DNA of 64,000 nucleotides from Aquincola tertiaricarbonis. GTDB taxonomy: Bacteria; Pseudomonadota; Gammaproteobacteria; Burkholderiales; Burkholderiaceae_C. The stretch spans positions 1,860,001 to 1,924,000 of the forward strand of contig NZ_CP097636.1 in the NCBI RefSeq assembly GCF_023573145.1, given 5' to 3'. Shown one piece after another: positions 47,998-58,286 of the stretch. Position 1 is the stretch's first letter. Each line of letters opens with the position of its first letter. The notes below the pieces were generated by a model. That model did not search any database. It was not told the DNA's origin and saw only the letters and a list, made by a program, of their open reading frames with translations. Made by a program: the position numbers and the translations under genes.

Positions 47998-49143
47998 TCA
48001 GCCGCGCTGGCCGTATTTGAGCTGGCCCACCCGCTCGATGAAGCGGGTGATGGCCACGCGTTCCACCTCGGTGAGGTGCGGGTTCCAGCAGTCCATCAGC
48101 AGGATCACCCGCGTGCTCGATGAGTGGTTCCAGGCCTCGTGCAGGTAGGTGTCGTCGAACATCACCAGCTCGCCTTCGCGCCAGACGTGGGGGGCGAAGC
48201 CCTCTAGATGCAGCGCGCAGCTGTCGGGCACCACCAGCGGCAGGTGCATCACCAGGCGGGTGTTGGTCACGCCCCTGTGCGGCAGGATGGTGGAGCCGGG
48301 CCGCAGCGCGGAGAAGAGGATCTCAGGCGCCTGACCCGGGATGCGGCACAGGTCGATGGATTCCAGCGCCGCGCTGGTGCGCGGGCAGCGCGCATGGTGC
48401 TCGTCGAAGCGCCGGCCGCGGCGGTAGAAGAAGTAGGCGTCCCACGCAGCATCGGGCGAGTCGCCCGCCACGTAGTTGTCCATGCGGTCGTTGGGCTGCA
48501 GTTCGACGAAAGGCCGGAAGTCGCCCGACGCCTGCTGCAGCATCTCCAGCGCCTCGGCGCGGATCTCGGGAAAAGCATCGGCCAGCTGTCGTGCCCAGGG
48601 GTGCAGCATCGGATCGTCGAAGGGCAGATCGGGCAGGCCTGGGAAGTAGAAGAACTTGGGCCGCTGCATCGGGTGCTCGGGCAGTTGCTCCACTTCCTTC
48701 AGGTACACGCGGATGGCGTGGTCCATGCGCGCGAGGGCCTGCGCGCCGAACTCCTGGCGCAGGCCGTCCATCGCGCCGAGGAACAGCTCGCGCCGGCCCA
48801 GGCGCACGCGCTGGATGGCCTGGCCCACCAGCGGCAGCAGGGCGGCGGGCGTGGTGGCTTCGCTGGTCCACAGGCCGGCGCCCTGGGCGCGTGTGACGGC
48901 CTGAAAGTGCGCGGTGAGCGCCTCTTGCGGCTGCCCCAGCCGGTCCAGCAGATGCCCCAGCCATAGCCAGGCGACGTGTGCGCCCGGCGTGGCCTGCACC
49001 AGGCACTGCAGCGCCTGGACCGCGGCCTGGGGCTGGTCCTGCTGCCACAGGGCGAGAGCGTCGTCGATGGCGCTGTCGAGCGCCCGGGGGGGGTCGGTGG
49101 GCGAGCGGCCCGCCGACAACGACTGCGAGCCGCCCATCTTCAC
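47998..49143 (-). CDS. TPR and aspartyl/asparaginyl beta-hydroxylase domain protein
   Basis: A GTG at 49143 overlaps the dehydrogenase stop by 4 bases (381 residues); an ATG at 49137 is an alternative start. The N-terminal third is helical and TPR-like ([35 protein letters not shown]). The C-terminal AspH domain has candidate iron ligands in [18 protein letters not shown] and [14 protein letters not shown]. Such enzymes are Fe(II)/2-oxoglutarate oxygenases that hydroxylate Asp or Asn in proteins or peptides. Bacterial members often lie near TonB receptor genes, as here. The substrate is unknown. No signal peptide is seen. Confidence 0.85.
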   Translation of the reverse strand: MKMGGSQSLSAGRSPTDPPRALDSAIDDALALWQQDQPQAAVQALQCLVQATPGAHVAWLWLGHLLDRLGQPQEALTAHFQAVTRAQGAGLWTSEATTPAALLPLVGQAIQRVRLGRRELFLGAMDGLRQEFGAQALARMDHAIRVYLKEVEQLPEHPMQRPKFFYFPGLPDLPFDDPMLHPWARQLADAFPEIRAEALEMLQQASGDFRPFVELQPNDRMDNYVAGDSPDAAWDAYFFYRRGRRFDEHHARCPRTSAALESIDLCRIPGQAPEILFSALRPGSTILPHRGVTNTRLVMHLPLVVPDSCALHLEGFAPHVWREGELVMFDDTYLHEAWNHSSSTRVILLMDCWNPHLTEVERVAITRFIERVGQLKYGQRG

Positions 49144-49898
49144 TTCGGCGCCAGCCGAATCGCCCCGTCCAGCCGGATCACCTCACCGTTGAGCATCTCG
49201 TTGGTGATGATGGCCTGCACCAGCTTGGCGTAGTCCTGCGGGGTGCCCAGGCGGGAGGGGAAGGGCACGCCGGCGGCCAGGGCGTCCTGCACTTCCTGGG
49301 GCATCGAGAACAGCATCGGCGTGCCGAAGATGCCCGGCGCGATGGTCATGTTGCGGATGCCGTTGCGGGCCAGGTCGCGGGCGATGGGCAGGGTCATGCC
49401 CACCACGCCGCCCTTGCTGGCCGAATAGGCCGCCTGGCCGATCTGGCCGTCGTAGGCGGCCACGCTGGCGGTGCTGATCAGCACGCCGCGTTCGCCGGTG
49501 GCTTCGGGCTCGTTGCGGGCCATGGCTTCGGCGGCCAGGCGGATCATGTTGAAGCTGCCGATCAGGTTGACCGTGATCACCTTGGTGTACAGCGCCAGCG
49601 CATGCGCGCCGTCCTTGCCCACGGTCTTGGCTGCCGGCGCGATGCCCGCGCAGTTGACCAGGCCCATCAGCTTGCCCAGCGAGGTGGCCTGGGCCACCAC
49701 GGCCTGGCCGTCGGCTTCCTGGCTGACATCGCATTTCACGAAGGCGCCGCCCAGCTCCTGTGCCAGGGCCGCGCCCTTGTCGGCCTGCAGGTCGGCGATG
49801 ACGACCTTGCCGCCTTCGGCGGCCAGCATGCGTGCCGTGCCTTCGCCCAGGCCCGACGCGCCGCCGGTGACGATGAAGACCTTGCCTGCGATGTCCAT
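49140..49898 (-). CDS. Short-chain dehydrogenase (3-hydroxyacyl-CoA dehydrogenase type 2-like)
   Basis: The ATG at 49898 follows AGGAG by 9 bases; the product has 252 residues. The NAD-binding motif is [16 protein letters not shown], with Asp in [11 protein letters not shown] favouring NAD(H). [20 protein letters not shown], Ser in [15 protein letters not shown] and the catalytic Tyr-x3-Lys in AAYSASKGG complete the site. The closest family is the HSD17B10-like type, which oxidises 3-hydroxyacyl-CoA in fatty acid or isoleucine breakdown. The link with the overlapping hydroxylase gene is not understood. Confidence 0.88.
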   Translation of the reverse strand: MDIAGKVFIVTGGASGLGEGTARMLAAEGGKVVIADLQADKGAALAQELGGAFVKCDVSQEADGQAVVAQATSLGKLMGLVNCAGIAPAAKTVGKDGAHALALYTKVITVNLIGSFNMIRLAAEAMARNEPEATGERGVLISTASVAAYDGQIGQAAYSASKGGVVGMTLPIARDLARNGIRNMTIAPGIFGTPMLFSMPQEVQDALAAGVPFPSRLGTPQDYAKLVQAIITNEMLNGEVIRLDGAIRLAPK

Positions 49899-49931
49899 GC
49901 GTGAGTACTCCTGAAATGACAACCTGGGATG

Positions 49932-49953
49932 AAAAACGCCGCCCGCAGGCGGC
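49932..49953 (-). terminator. Rho-independent terminator after adk
   Basis: Read on the minus strand, stem gccgcc / ggcggc with loop tgcg is followed by G and five T. It lies 38 bases beyond the adk stop and separates adk from the dehydrogenase gene. Confidence 0.88.
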
Positions 49954-49991
49954 ATTCGGTGGCGTGGCGGGTGCGGCCCCGAAAGGGTCGG

Positions 49992-50669
<678 letters not shown>

Positions 50670-50812
50670 TTATGTCTGTGGCTGCAGGGGACCTGAATCT
50701 CCGACCCCCTCGCATGGATGGTGGAAGATACCACGCGCTCCCCTGCGCGAAACTGACGTGCCCCGGGCTGCACCCCGGGGGAAACGTGAGGCGGCGTGGG
50801 GCCGCCCAGGCC

Positions 50813-51571
50813 TTATGACTGTGCGACCAGCGCCCTGACGCGGGCCAGGTCTTCGGGCGTGTCCACACCCGCGGCGGGCACCTCGTGGCTGACGTGCACC
50901 GCGATGCGTTCGCCATGCCACAGCACCCGCAGCTGCTCCAGCGCCTCGATGCCCTCCAGCGGCGAAGCCGCCAGCTGCGGAAAGCCGCGCAGGAAGCCGG
51001 CGCGGTAGCCGTACAGGCCCACATGGCGCATCGCCGGTGGCTGGGGCAGGGCAGGCTGGCCCGCCTGGCTGCCATCGCGCCACCAGGGCAGCGGCGCACG
51101 GCTGAAGTACAGCGCGCGGCCCTGCGCATCCAGCACCACCTTCACCACGTTGGGGTTGGCCAGGTCGGCCACGGTGTCGATGGGATGGGCCACGGTGCTC
51201 ATCACGCAGTCGGGCCGCTGCAGCAGCTGTTGCACGCAGGCGGTGATCAGCGCGGGGTCGATCAAGGGCTCGTCGCCCTGCACGTTGACCACCACGTCGT
51301 CGCCCTGCAAGCCCAGCAATTCGCAGGCTTCGGCCAGGCGGTCGCTGCCGCTGGCGTGGTCGGTGCGGGTGAGCAGGGCGCGCACGCCGTGAGCTTCGCA
51401 GGCCTGCACGATCTCGGCATCGTCGGCGGCCACCACCACCTGCTGCGCACCGGCCAGCGCCGCACGCTGCGCCACCCGCACCACCATCGGCAGGCCGCCG
51501 ATGTCGGCCAGCGGCTTGCGCGGCAGCCGGGTCGAGGCCAGCCGCGCCGGAATCAGCACCGAAAAGCGCAT
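50813..51571 (-). CDS. kdsB: 3-deoxy-manno-octulosonate cytidylyltransferase
   Basis: The 252-residue protein starts [20 protein letters not shown], the CMP-KDO synthetase signature. [49 protein letters not shown] and [15 protein letters not shown] follow. It activates KDO as CMP-KDO for the lipopolysaccharide inner core. It starts 7 bases after the Trm112-like gene and shares a cluster with lpxK, which makes the lipid A acceptor. Confidence 0.97.
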   Translation of the reverse strand: MRFSVLIPARLASTRLPRKPLADIGGLPMVVRVAQRAALAGAQQVVVAADDAEIVQACEAHGVRALLTRTDHASGSDRLAEACELLGLQGDDVVVNVQGDEPLIDPALITACVQQLLQRPDCVMSTVAHPIDTVADLANPNVVKVVLDAQGRALYFSRAPLPWWRDGSQAGQPALPQPPAMRHVGLYGYRAGFLRGFPQLAASPLEGIEALEQLRVLWHGERIAVHVSHEVPAAGVDTPEDLARVRALVAQS

Positions 51572-51578
51572 GCCGCGA

Positions 51579-51761
51579 TCAATCCAGGTTGCGGGCTTCG
51601 CCCTCGAGCATCACCGGCAGGCCATCGCGGATCGGGAAGGCCAAGCGGTCGGCGCGGCAGGCCAGCTCGGTGGGCTGGCCGGCGTCGTCACGCAGCATTT
51701 CCAGCGGGCCCTTGCAAACGGGGCACACCAGCAGGTCGATCAGGCGATGGTCGAGCGTCAT
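51579..51761 (-). CDS. Trm112 family zinc-ribbon-like protein (YcaR)
   Basis: The 60-residue protein starts at the ATG at 51761, which overlaps the lpxK stop by 4 bases. It has the family pattern [11 protein letters not shown] and [16 protein letters not shown] Cys pair (CPVC) is present, and a further Cys lies in LACRADRL. In eukaryotes Trm112 activates methyltransferases; the bacterial role is unclear. The lpxK-trm112-kdsB order is conserved in many proteobacteria. Confidence 0.93.
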   Translation of the reverse strand: MTLDHRLIDLLVCPVCKGPLEMLRDDAGQPTELACRADRLAFPIRDGLPVMLEGEARNLD

Positions 51762-52810
51762 GGGGCGGTAGGTGGCTGGGGCAGCAGGTGCTGCAGGGCC
51801 GCGGCAAAGCCGGGCGGAAGGCGGAAGTCTAGCGTGGCGACCCACACGCGCTGGCCGGGCGGCAGCCGGGCGGGTGCCAGCTTCACCGCGTCCTTTTCGG
51901 TCACCAGCACGTCGGGCGTGGCGGCCGGCCAGGGCAGGGGGTCGAGGTCGTCATGGTCGGGCAGCGGCAGCCGGTCGAACACCAGGCCGGCTGCTGCCAG
52001 CATGCCGAAAAAGCGCTCCGGCGCGGCAATGCCGGCGGCCGCCAGCAGCGGCCGGCCCTGCAGGCTCAGCAGCGGTTGCGTGGCCGGCGCGCCGGCCCAC
52101 CAGTCGGCCAGCGGCGTGAGGCCCGACAGGCCGCGCTGCGCCACATGGCCGGGCAGCGGCGTGCTGGGAGCAGGCGCGTTGTACAGCACCACGGTGCGCG
52201 GCGGCAGCACCGTCGGCAAGGGCTCGCGCAGCGGGCCGGCGGGCAGCAGCAGGCCGTTGCCGGCGCCGCGCTCGTCGAACACCACCACCTGCACGTCGCG
52301 CGGCAGCCGATGGTGCTGAAGCCCGTCGTCCGACACCACGATGTTCACGGCCGGATGGGCGCGGCGCAGCGCCTGCAGCACCGCCAGCCGGTCGCTGCCC
52401 ACCCACACCGGCACGCCGGCGCGCAGGCGGATCAGCAGCGGCTCGTCGCCGGTCGATCGGGCCGGCTGGCCGGGCTGCACCTCGGCGATGCCGTCGCCGC
52501 CCTGGCGGCCATAGCCGCGCGAGATGACCGCGGGCGTCCAGCCCGCCTCACGCAGCCAGCGCACCAGCGCGATGACGCTGGGTGTCTTGCCCGCGCCGCC
52601 GGCGATCAGGTTGCCCACCACCACCACCGGCACGTCGGCCACGCCGGGCTTGCTGCGGCGGCGGTGGGCCGCCGCCAGCGCGGCATACAGCCAGGACAGC
52701 GGCTGCAGCAGCCGGGCGCCTGCGCTCGGCCGCGGCTGCCACCACTGGCGCTGCAGCCAGCCGGCCAGCCCTGCGGCTGCGGCGGATGGAGGAGGAGCGG
52801 GGGATGCCAT
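51758..52810 (-). CDS. lpxK: Tetraacyldisaccharide 4'-kinase
   Basis: The 350-residue protein carries the Walker A-like motif [20 protein letters not shown] and the block [33 protein letters not shown] holds the Mg-binding and catalytic residues, and [20 protein letters not shown] is in the C-terminal part. LpxK phosphorylates the 4' position of the lipid A precursor at the inner membrane. The first 20 residues are Ala/Pro-rich. It lies 15 bases after exbD, and its stop overlaps the trm112 start. Confidence 0.96.
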   Translation of the reverse strand: MASPAPPPSAAAAGLAGWLQRQWWQPRPSAGARLLQPLSWLYAALAAAHRRRSKPGVADVPVVVVGNLIAGGAGKTPSVIALVRWLREAGWTPAVISRGYGRQGGDGIAEVQPGQPARSTGDEPLLIRLRAGVPVWVGSDRLAVLQALRRAHPAVNIVVSDDGLQHHRLPRDVQVVVFDERGAGNGLLLPAGPLREPLPTVLPPRTVVLYNAPAPSTPLPGHVAQRGLSGLTPLADWWAGAPATQPLLSLQGRPLLAAAGIAAPERFFGMLAAAGLVFDRLPLPDHDDLDPLPWPAATPDVLVTEKDAVKLAPARLPPGQRVWVATLDFRLPPGFAAALQHLLPQPPTAP

Positions 52811-52825
52811 CGGGCGCGCTGCGGC

Positions 52826-53383
52826 TCAGCGCGGGGGTGCGGGCGCGGCTGTCGGCGCGGGTGTCGGCACTGTGGCCGGGTCCGCGGCCGGTGCGGGCGA
52901 TGCGGCAGCACCGCCGTCCACGGCTGCAGCGGCACCGCCACTGGCCACCGCCGCGGCACCCGGCCCCGACTGCGCCGCGAAGGTCACGCGCGGCAGCCCG
53001 AGGCGCCGCGCCGCGTCCAGCACGTTGATGACCGACTGGTGGGCTGCCGTGGCGTCGGCCGAGACCACCACCACCGGCCCCGGCGGCGGCGCACGCAGGC
53101 CGGCGGCGGCGCTGCCCATGGCGGCGGCCAGCGGCTCGAGCCCGCGGCCGGCCACCGCCTGGCCGTTGACCGCATAGCGCCCATCGGCCGCCACCGACAC
53201 CAGCAGCTCGGCCGGCTTCTCGCGCATCGGCTCGGCCTGGGCCACCGGCAGGTTGACCTGCAGCTCGGTGAAGCGTGCGTAGGTGGTGGACAGCATCAGG
53301 AAGATGAGCACCACCAGCAGCACGTCGATGAACGGGATCAGGTTGATGTCCGGCTCATCGCGCCGGGGGCGGCGGAAGTTCAT
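52826..53383 (-). CDS. exbD: ExbD/TolR-family biopolymer transport protein with long low-complexity tail
   Basis: The ATG at 53383 overlaps the exbB stop by 4 bases; the product has 185 residues. The single N-terminal helix carries the functional Asp (PDINLIPFIDVLLVVLIFLM). The periplasmic domain follows (LLVSVAADGRYAVNGQAV, QSVINVLDAARRLGLPRVTF). From about residue 142 a tail of some 45 residues rich in Ala, Pro, Gly and Val extends the usual 140-residue protein. With ExbB it converts proton motive force into TonB energy for outer membrane receptors, such as the one encoded at 45154. Confidence 0.92.
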   Translation of the reverse strand: MNFRRPRRDEPDINLIPFIDVLLVVLIFLMLSTTYARFTELQVNLPVAQAEPMREKPAELLVSVAADGRYAVNGQAVAGRGLEPLAAAMGSAAAGLRAPPPGPVVVVSADATAAHQSVINVLDAARRLGLPRVTFAAQSGPGAAAVASGGAAAAVDGGAAASPAPAADPATVPTPAPTAAPAPPR

Positions 53384-54012
53384 GCCGGCGCGCGCACCGC
53401 AAAACGCATCAGGTGCGGCACCAGGCGCTCGGCCGCCTGTTCCAGCTCCAGCGCATACCCGTCCACCCGGCCGCGGAAGTAGCGGTGGAACATCAGCGCC
53501 GGGATGGCCACGATGAGGCCGAAGGCGGTGTTGTAGAGCGCGATGGAGATGCCGTGCGCCATCTGCACCGGGTTGCCGGTGGCGCCCGGGGCCTGGGCGC
53601 CGAAGATCTCGATCATGCCCACCACCGTGCCCAGCAGCCCCAGCAACGGCGCCGCGGTGGCGATGGTGCCCAGCGCGTTGAGGTAGCGCTCCAGCCGGTG
53701 CAGCACCACGCGGCCGGTGCCTTCCAGCGACTGGCGCAGGGCCTCTTCGCTGATGCGCGGCTCGGCGATCACGCTGCGCAGGCCGGCGGCCAGCACCTGG
53801 CCCAGGGCCGAGTTGCCGGCCAGCTTCTGCACCACGTCCGGCCCCGGCAGGTTGGAGCGGGTGAGTGTGAGCACTTCGTCCAGCAGCCGCGGTGGCGCCA
53901 CGCGGGCCGTCCGCAGGCTGGAGAAGCGTTCGATGACCAGGGCCAGCGCCACCACGGAGCAGGCCAGCAACGGCCAGATGGGCCAACCCGCGGCTTGTAT
54001 GATCGAAAACAC
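53380..54012 (-). CDS. exbB: ExbB/TolQ/MotA-family proton channel protein
   Basis: A GTG at 54012 gives the family-typical start (VFSIIQAAGWPIWPLLACSV; 210 residues). A GTG at 54042 would add ten residues. Three membrane helices are present. ALGTIATAAPLLGLLGTVVG holds the conserved channel helix and Thr, and GISIALYNTAFGLIVAIPAL the last helix. It forms the inner membrane proton channel with ExbD. The neighbouring order exbB-exbD-lpxK-trm112-kdsB-adk is common in Burkholderiales. Confidence 0.93.
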   Translation of the reverse strand: MFSIIQAAGWPIWPLLACSVVALALVIERFSSLRTARVAPPRLLDEVLTLTRSNLPGPDVVQKLAGNSALGQVLAAGLRSVIAEPRISEEALRQSLEGTGRVVLHRLERYLNALGTIATAAPLLGLLGTVVGMIEIFGAQAPGATGNPVQMAHGISIALYNTAFGLIVAIPALMFHRYFRGRVDGYALELEQAAERLVPHLMRFAVRAPA

Positions 54013-54419
54013 GCTGTATTCCAGGGATTGCGCCAGCGCCACTGCGGTGCCAGCCGTCCAACGAGGCGCGATTATGGGGCCATGTTCAGGCGCCCCTGGC
54101 GGCGCCCGGCGCCCGCGGCCACGGGTGGTTCACGCGTTTGTGTTCGCTCACTTGGCAGGTGCTCTCCACAGCATGGGCTTGACAAGCCGGCAATCCACGG
54201 CTCCTGTGGATAACTTTGTGGGCAACCATGTTGAGTTCATCGCAAACGCGCGAAATCATTGGCTCCGCGCTAGATTGCTGCAATTTTAGGCACGGATTTT
54301 TCCTTGAAAATTAAGCACTTAGACGAAAATGACAGCCTGGTGACGGGCTGCGCGATGCACCGCCCCGGGGCATGCGGCACTGTGGAGTTCTCGCAGGGCG
54401 CCCCCCGGGCGGTGGCCCG
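54013..54419. other. Divergent intergenic region between exbB and xseA
   Basis: The 407-base region holds the promoters of exbB and xseA, with an AT-rich patch at about 54240-54340. One 9-mer tgtggataa (54205-54213) is, read on the minus strand, a perfect DnaA-box consensus (ttatccaca). No RNA gene was recognised. A 39-codon TTG frame (54304-54423) overlaps the xseA start but has no ribosome binding site and is not called. Confidence 0.5.
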
Positions 54420-55814
54420 ATGAGCAGCCCGTACGGCGCCGCACCGGGCCGCCAGATCTGGGGCGTCGCGCCGCTGCTGCTGGCCGCGGGCGATGCGCTG
54501 GCGGCGCGTTTCGGCGCGGTTTCGGTTCGCGGCGAACTCAGCGGCTACACCCGCGCAGCCAGCGGCCATTGCTACTTCACGTTGAAGGACAGCGACGGTG
54601 CCGCGGGCGCACTGCGCTGCGCGATGTTCCGCCGCGCCGCGGCGCTGCTGGACTTTCAGCCGCGCGACGGCCAGCAGGTGGAGCTGCGCGGCCGTCTGGC
54701 GGTGTACGAGGCGCGCGGCGAGCTGCAGCTGGTGGTCGAGTCGATGCAGCAGGTGGGCGCCGGCTCGTTGTACGAGCAGTTCTTGCGGCTCAAGGCCAAG
54801 CTCGAGGCCCAAGGTCTCTTCAGCGCCGAGCGCAAGCGGCCGCTGCCGGCCTACCCGCAGCGGGTGGGCGTGGTCACGTCGCTGGGGGCGGCGGCGCTGC
54901 ACGACGTGCTCACCGCGCTGCAGCGGCGGGCGCCGCATGTGCAGGTGGTCGTGTACCCCAGCCTGGTGCAGGGGCCGGAGGCGCCGGCCTCGCTGGTGGC
55001 CGCGCTCACCCGCGCCGCCCAGCGCCAGGAAGTGGACACGCTGATCCTGTGCCGCGGCGGCGGCTCGCTCGAAGACTTGTGGGCCTTCAACGACGAGCGC
55101 GTGGTGCGGGCGGTGGCCGATTCACCGATACCGCTGGTGTGCGGCGTGGGGCATGAAACCGACGTGTCGCTGTGCGACTTCGCGGCCGACCTGCGGGCGC
55201 CCACGCCCACCGCCGCAGCCGAGCTGGTGTCGCCGGCGCGGGCCGACTCGCTGGACCGCCTGGCCACGCTGGCCCACCGGCTGCAGACGCTGGTGCACCG
55301 CCGGCTGGACAGCCAGGCCCAGCACCTGGACCGCCGCGCGATGCAGCTGGCACGGCCGGCGCAGGCACTGGCCCGCCATGGCCAACGGCTGCAGCAGCTG
55401 GACCACCGCCGCCAGCAGGCCTTGCGGCAGGCCTTGCAGCAGGCCACGCTGGGCCAGCAGCAGGCGGCCTCGCGCCTGCACCGCGCACTGGCACAACAGC
55501 TGGGCCGTGCCCAGGGCCGCTTGCAGCAACTGGCCGAGCGCCTGCCGCGGGCGCCGCATGCGCCGCTGGCCCGTGCCGACGGCCGGCTGCAGAACCTGGC
55601 CGGCCGGCTGCATGCGCTGGACCCGGGCCGGGTGCTGCAGCGGGGCTATGCCTGGGTCACCGGCGAGGACGGCCAGGCCATCACATCGGCCACCGCAGTG
55701 CAGCCGGGCTCGCGCATTGCCGCAGTGTTCGCGGATGGCCGCGCCGACGCGGTGGTGCAGTCCGTGCACCCCCAGGTCCCGGTGGCCGGGCCTTCTCCCG
55801 ACGCCGCTGTGTGA
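54420..55814 (+). CDS. xseA: Exodeoxyribonuclease VII large subunit
   Basis: The ATG at 54420 gives 464 residues. An N-terminal OB fold ([40 protein letters not shown]) precedes the catalytic domain ([71 protein letters not shown]). A long coiled coil rich in Gln, Arg and Ala follows, then [20 protein letters not shown]. With XseB it degrades single-stranded DNA to short pieces. The small subunit gene is not in the window. Confidence 0.96.
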   Translation: MSSPYGAAPGRQIWGVAPLLLAAGDALAARFGAVSVRGELSGYTRAASGHCYFTLKDSDGAAGALRCAMFRRAAALLDFQPRDGQQVELRGRLAVYEARGELQLVVESMQQVGAGSLYEQFLRLKAKLEAQGLFSAERKRPLPAYPQRVGVVTSLGAAALHDVLTALQRRAPHVQVVVYPSLVQGPEAPASLVAALTRAAQRQEVDTLILCRGGGSLEDLWAFNDERVVRAVADSPIPLVCGVGHETDVSLCDFAADLRAPTPTAAAELVSPARADSLDRLATLAHRLQTLVHRRLDSQAQHLDRRAMQLARPAQALARHGQRLQQLDHRRQQALRQALQQATLGQQQAASRLHRALAQQLGRAQGRLQQLAERLPRAPHAPLARADGRLQNLAGRLHALDPGRVLQRGYAWVTGEDGQAITSATAVQPGSRIAAVFADGRADAVVQSVHPQVPVAGPSPDAAV

Positions 55815-55852
55815 CATGCACCCTTGACGTCGAATGACGCCAGGGCGCTGCC

Positions 55853-55858
55853 TACAAT
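55853..55858 (+). promoter_or_regulatory. Candidate -10 element of the sodB promoter
   Basis: The hexamer tacaat lies 58 bases before the sodB ATG. A TTGACG is found at 55824-55829 but the 23-base gap is too long for a normal sigma-70 pair, so only the -10 is proposed. Confidence 0.3.
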
Positions 55859-55915
55859 GCGCCCGCCAAACCGCTCCACCCGTCGGTACGACCGGCTCAA
55901 CAACGAGGAATGATC

Positions 55916-56497
55916 ATGGAACGAGTGCTGCCCCCCCTGCCTTACGCGATCGACGCGCTGGCACCGCACTACAGCCAAGAGACGCTCGAATACCACCATG
56001 GCAAGCATCACAACGCTTACGTGGTGAACCTGAACAACCTGCAGAAGGGCACCGAGTTCGAAGAGATGGAACTCGAGGACGTCATCAAGAAGTCGTCCGG
56101 TGGCATCTACAACAATGCCGCCCAGATCTGGAACCACACCTTCTTCTGGAACTGCATGAAGCCCAACGGCGGCGGCGAGCCCACCGGCGCGCTGGCCGAG
56201 GCCATCAATGCCAAGTGGGGCAGCTACGCCGCCTTCCGTGAAGCCTTCGTCAAGAGCGCCGTGGGCAACTTCGGCTCGGGCTGGACCTGGCTGGTCAAGA
56301 AGGCCGACGGCTCGCTGGACATCGTCAACATGGGCGCCGCCGGCACCCCGCTGACCACCGGCGACACCCCGGTGCTGACGGTGGACGTGTGGGAACACGC
56401 GTACTACATCGACTACCGCAACCTGCGCCCGAAGTTCGTCGAGACCTTCCTCGACAAGCTGGTGAACTGGGAATTCGCGGCCAAGAACGCGGCTTAA
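55916..56497 (+). CDS. sodB: Superoxide dismutase [Fe]
   Basis: Of three close in-frame ATGs, the one at 55916 is best placed after GAGGA (55905-55909) and gives 193 residues starting [20 protein letters not shown]. Metal ligands are His in [13 protein letters not shown], His in [16 protein letters not shown], and Asp and His in [35 protein letters not shown] fits the iron type. It removes superoxide in the cytoplasm. Its end overlaps the convergent DUF72 gene by 4 bases. Confidence 0.97.
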   Translation: MERVLPPLPYAIDALAPHYSQETLEYHHGKHHNAYVVNLNNLQKGTEFEEMELEDVIKKSSGGIYNNAAQIWNHTFFWNCMKPNGGGEPTGALAEAINAKWGSYAAFREAFVKSAVGNFGSGWTWLVKKADGSLDIVNMGAAGTPLTTGDTPVLTVDVWEHAYYIDYRNLRPKFVETFLDKLVNWEFAAKNAA

Positions 56498-57522
56498 GTT
56501 GTCCCGCTCTGGCGCAGCACGGCCTGCGCCAGCGCCAGCACACTCCACGGGGCCGAGCCTTCGGCCTTGTTGTTGATCGTCACCCAGGCGGCTTCACCCG
56601 CCGCCAGCGTGCCGGCGATCACCCGGGCCAGCGCCTCGCGCGTGGCCTCGTCGGGGGCCTGGAGCCGATCGAACGGCGCCCAGGCGTCCTTGGCCTGCGC
56701 ATAGCGCTGGCCCTTCTGCAGGTTCCACCGGCACACCAGCGGGCCGGGCCACATCGCCCGCAGCATCGGCAGCTGTTCGGTCATCGTCGGCATGCGGTCG
56801 TGCAGGCCGGCGCACCAGCGCACGCCGTGGCGCTGCAGCAGCCGTGCCAGGGCCGGCGTCATCAGCGCGGCATCGCGCAGCTCCAGCGCCACCGCCGGGC
56901 GGTCGCCGCCAGCGGGCAGCGCCGGCACCACGGCGCCCCACAAGCGGTCCAGCGCCTCATGCAGGCGCGCTTCGTCATGCAGCCAGTCGGCCGGCAGCGG
57001 TGACAGCTGGAACACCAGCACGCCCAGCGCCGGCCCCAGGCCTTGCAGCGCGGGTTGCAGCACCTCGGCCAGCGTGCGCCGCGGGTCGAGGAAGCCCGGG
57101 TTGGGCTGCAGCGCCTTGCCGCTGGCCGGCTCGCGCAGCACTGCGTCAGTGACCAGCGCCGGCGCCTTGACCACGAAGCGGAAGTCGGCCGGTACCTGGG
57201 CCGCCAGGCCCGCGTAGGTGGCCGCCTCCAGCGGGCGGTAGAAGGCGCGGTCCAGGCTGACCGTGCGCAGCAACGGATGGCGGTGGTAGGCCGTCAAGCC
57301 GCGGCGGGCGAGGGTGGGGGCGCCGTAGGCGCGGCCCCAGACCAGGCCCTCCCATCCCGGAAAACTCCAGGAAGAGGTGCCGAGCCGCAGCCGGCCCCCG
57401 AAACGGCTGTGCAGCGCCTGCGCCACCGCAGGCACCTCATCGGGCAGGGTGGCCGCGGCCAGCGGCGGGTCGTCGAACAGCTGCGGCGCGTCGCCCTCGG
57501 CGCCAGAGCGCCGCCGGCTCAC
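56494..57522 (-). CDS. DUF72 (YecE-like) family protein
   Basis: A GTG at 57522 overlaps the TetR gene stop by 4 bases; the product has 342 residues. It has the TIM-barrel-like DUF72 pattern: [59 protein letters not shown] and [16 protein letters not shown]. The C-terminal half ends in [20 protein letters not shown]. The function of the family is not known. The gene may be co-transcribed with the repressor gene upstream. Confidence 0.88.
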   Translation of the reverse strand: MSRRRSGAEGDAPQLFDDPPLAAATLPDEVPAVAQALHSRFGGRLRLGTSSWSFPGWEGLVWGRAYGAPTLARRGLTAYHRHPLLRTVSLDRAFYRPLEAATYAGLAAQVPADFRFVVKAPALVTDAVLREPASGKALQPNPGFLDPRRTLAEVLQPALQGLGPALGVLVFQLSPLPADWLHDEARLHEALDRLWGAVVPALPAGGDRPAVALELRDAALMTPALARLLQRHGVRWCAGLHDRMPTMTEQLPMLRAMWPGPLVCRWNLQKGQRYAQAKDAWAPFDRLQAPDEATREALARVIAGTLAAGEAAWVTINNKAEGSAPWSVLALAQAVLRQSGTT

Positions 57523-58145
57523 GCCCGTCGGCCGGCCCGCACGCCGGCCAGGAACAGGTCCACCGTCAGGCCGCCGATGGCCTGCAGGTCGAAGGCCTGG
57601 CGGTCGAGCAGCCAGTTGTCGATCAAGCCGTCGATGATGGCGTGCAGACCCAGCGCCAGCTCACGCGGCGTCTGGGTGGTCGGCACCTCGCCACCGGCCT
57701 GCGCCTGCTCCAGCAAACGCACCAGATTGCCGACGTGCTCGCTGCGAACTTCCAGGTGGCGGTCGCGCACCGCCACCAGCTCGTCCACGTACTCCACCTT
57801 CTGGGTGGCGATCTCGATCACGTGGCGCGCGCGCTCGTCGTGCGCCACCAGCTCGAAGATCTCGTCGAGGTGCTTGCGCAGCCCGGCCAGCGCACTGCCG
57901 TTCACCGGGCCGGGTTCGGCGGCCGCGCCGTCTTCGGCGGGCAGACACACCCGGTCCATCATGTGGCTGAACAGGTCGGCCTTGTCCTTGAAGTGCCAGT
58001 ACACGGCACCGCGGGTGACGCCGGCGGCCGCGGCAATGTCGTGTAACGACGTCCGTGACACACCCTGACGGTGGAACAGCAGCTCCGCCGCGTCCAGAAT
58101 GCTGGCGCGGGTGGCGAGGGCTTCTTCCTTGGTCTTGCGGGCCAT
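57519..58145 (-). CDS. TetR/AcrR-family repressor of the adjacent RND efflux operon
   Basis: The 208-residue protein starts MARKTKEEALATRASILDAA and has the helix-turn-helix TSLHDIAAAAGVTRGAVYWH followed by FKDKADLF, as in AcrR/TtgR. The C-terminal ligand domain of about 150 residues follows (ELALGLHAIIDGLIDNWLLD). It is divergent from the acrA-like gene, and the gap contains a palindrome like the AcrR operator. It should repress the pump genes and its own gene until a pump substrate binds. Confidence 0.92.
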   Translation of the reverse strand: MARKTKEEALATRASILDAAELLFHRQGVSRTSLHDIAAAAGVTRGAVYWHFKDKADLFSHMMDRVCLPAEDGAAAEPGPVNGSALAGLRKHLDEIFELVAHDERARHVIEIATQKVEYVDELVAVRDRHLEVRSEHVGNLVRLLEQAQAGGEVPTTQTPRELALGLHAIIDGLIDNWLLDRQAFDLQAIGGLTVDLFLAGVRAGRRA

Positions 58146-58188
58146 GTCGTTGCGTCGTCAGTCGTAGGGCCCTCGTCACATGGGGGCG

Positions 58189-58219
58189 TTGTGCATACAT
58201 TCTAGGCTGTATGTATACT
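58189..58219 (+). promoter_or_regulatory. Efflux operon promoter with overlapping TetR operator
   Basis: A TTGTGC -35 (58189-58194) and TATACT -10 (58214-58219, spacing 19) are candidates. Between them lie inverted repeats catacat/atgtat: CATACA at 58194-58199 with TGTATG at 58208-58213, and ATACAT at 58195-58200 with ATGTAT at 58211-58216. The repeat recalls the AcrR site and would block RNA polymerase when bound. Confidence 0.5.
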
Positions 58220-58286
58220 CGCGGCCGACCGGGCTACGGGTAATCCCGCGGCCTCATCCAAGAAAAACCCTTCAAGGACTTGCACC

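Noticed and set aside
50761..50780. 7-bp GC hairpin between kdsB and adk as a terminator
   Set aside because: No T-run on either strand, and it lies between two same-strand genes that may be co-transcribed.
54013..54419. Replication origin at the DnaA-box region
   Set aside because: Only one perfect box is present, with no dnaA, dnaN or gyrB nearby and no cluster of boxes.
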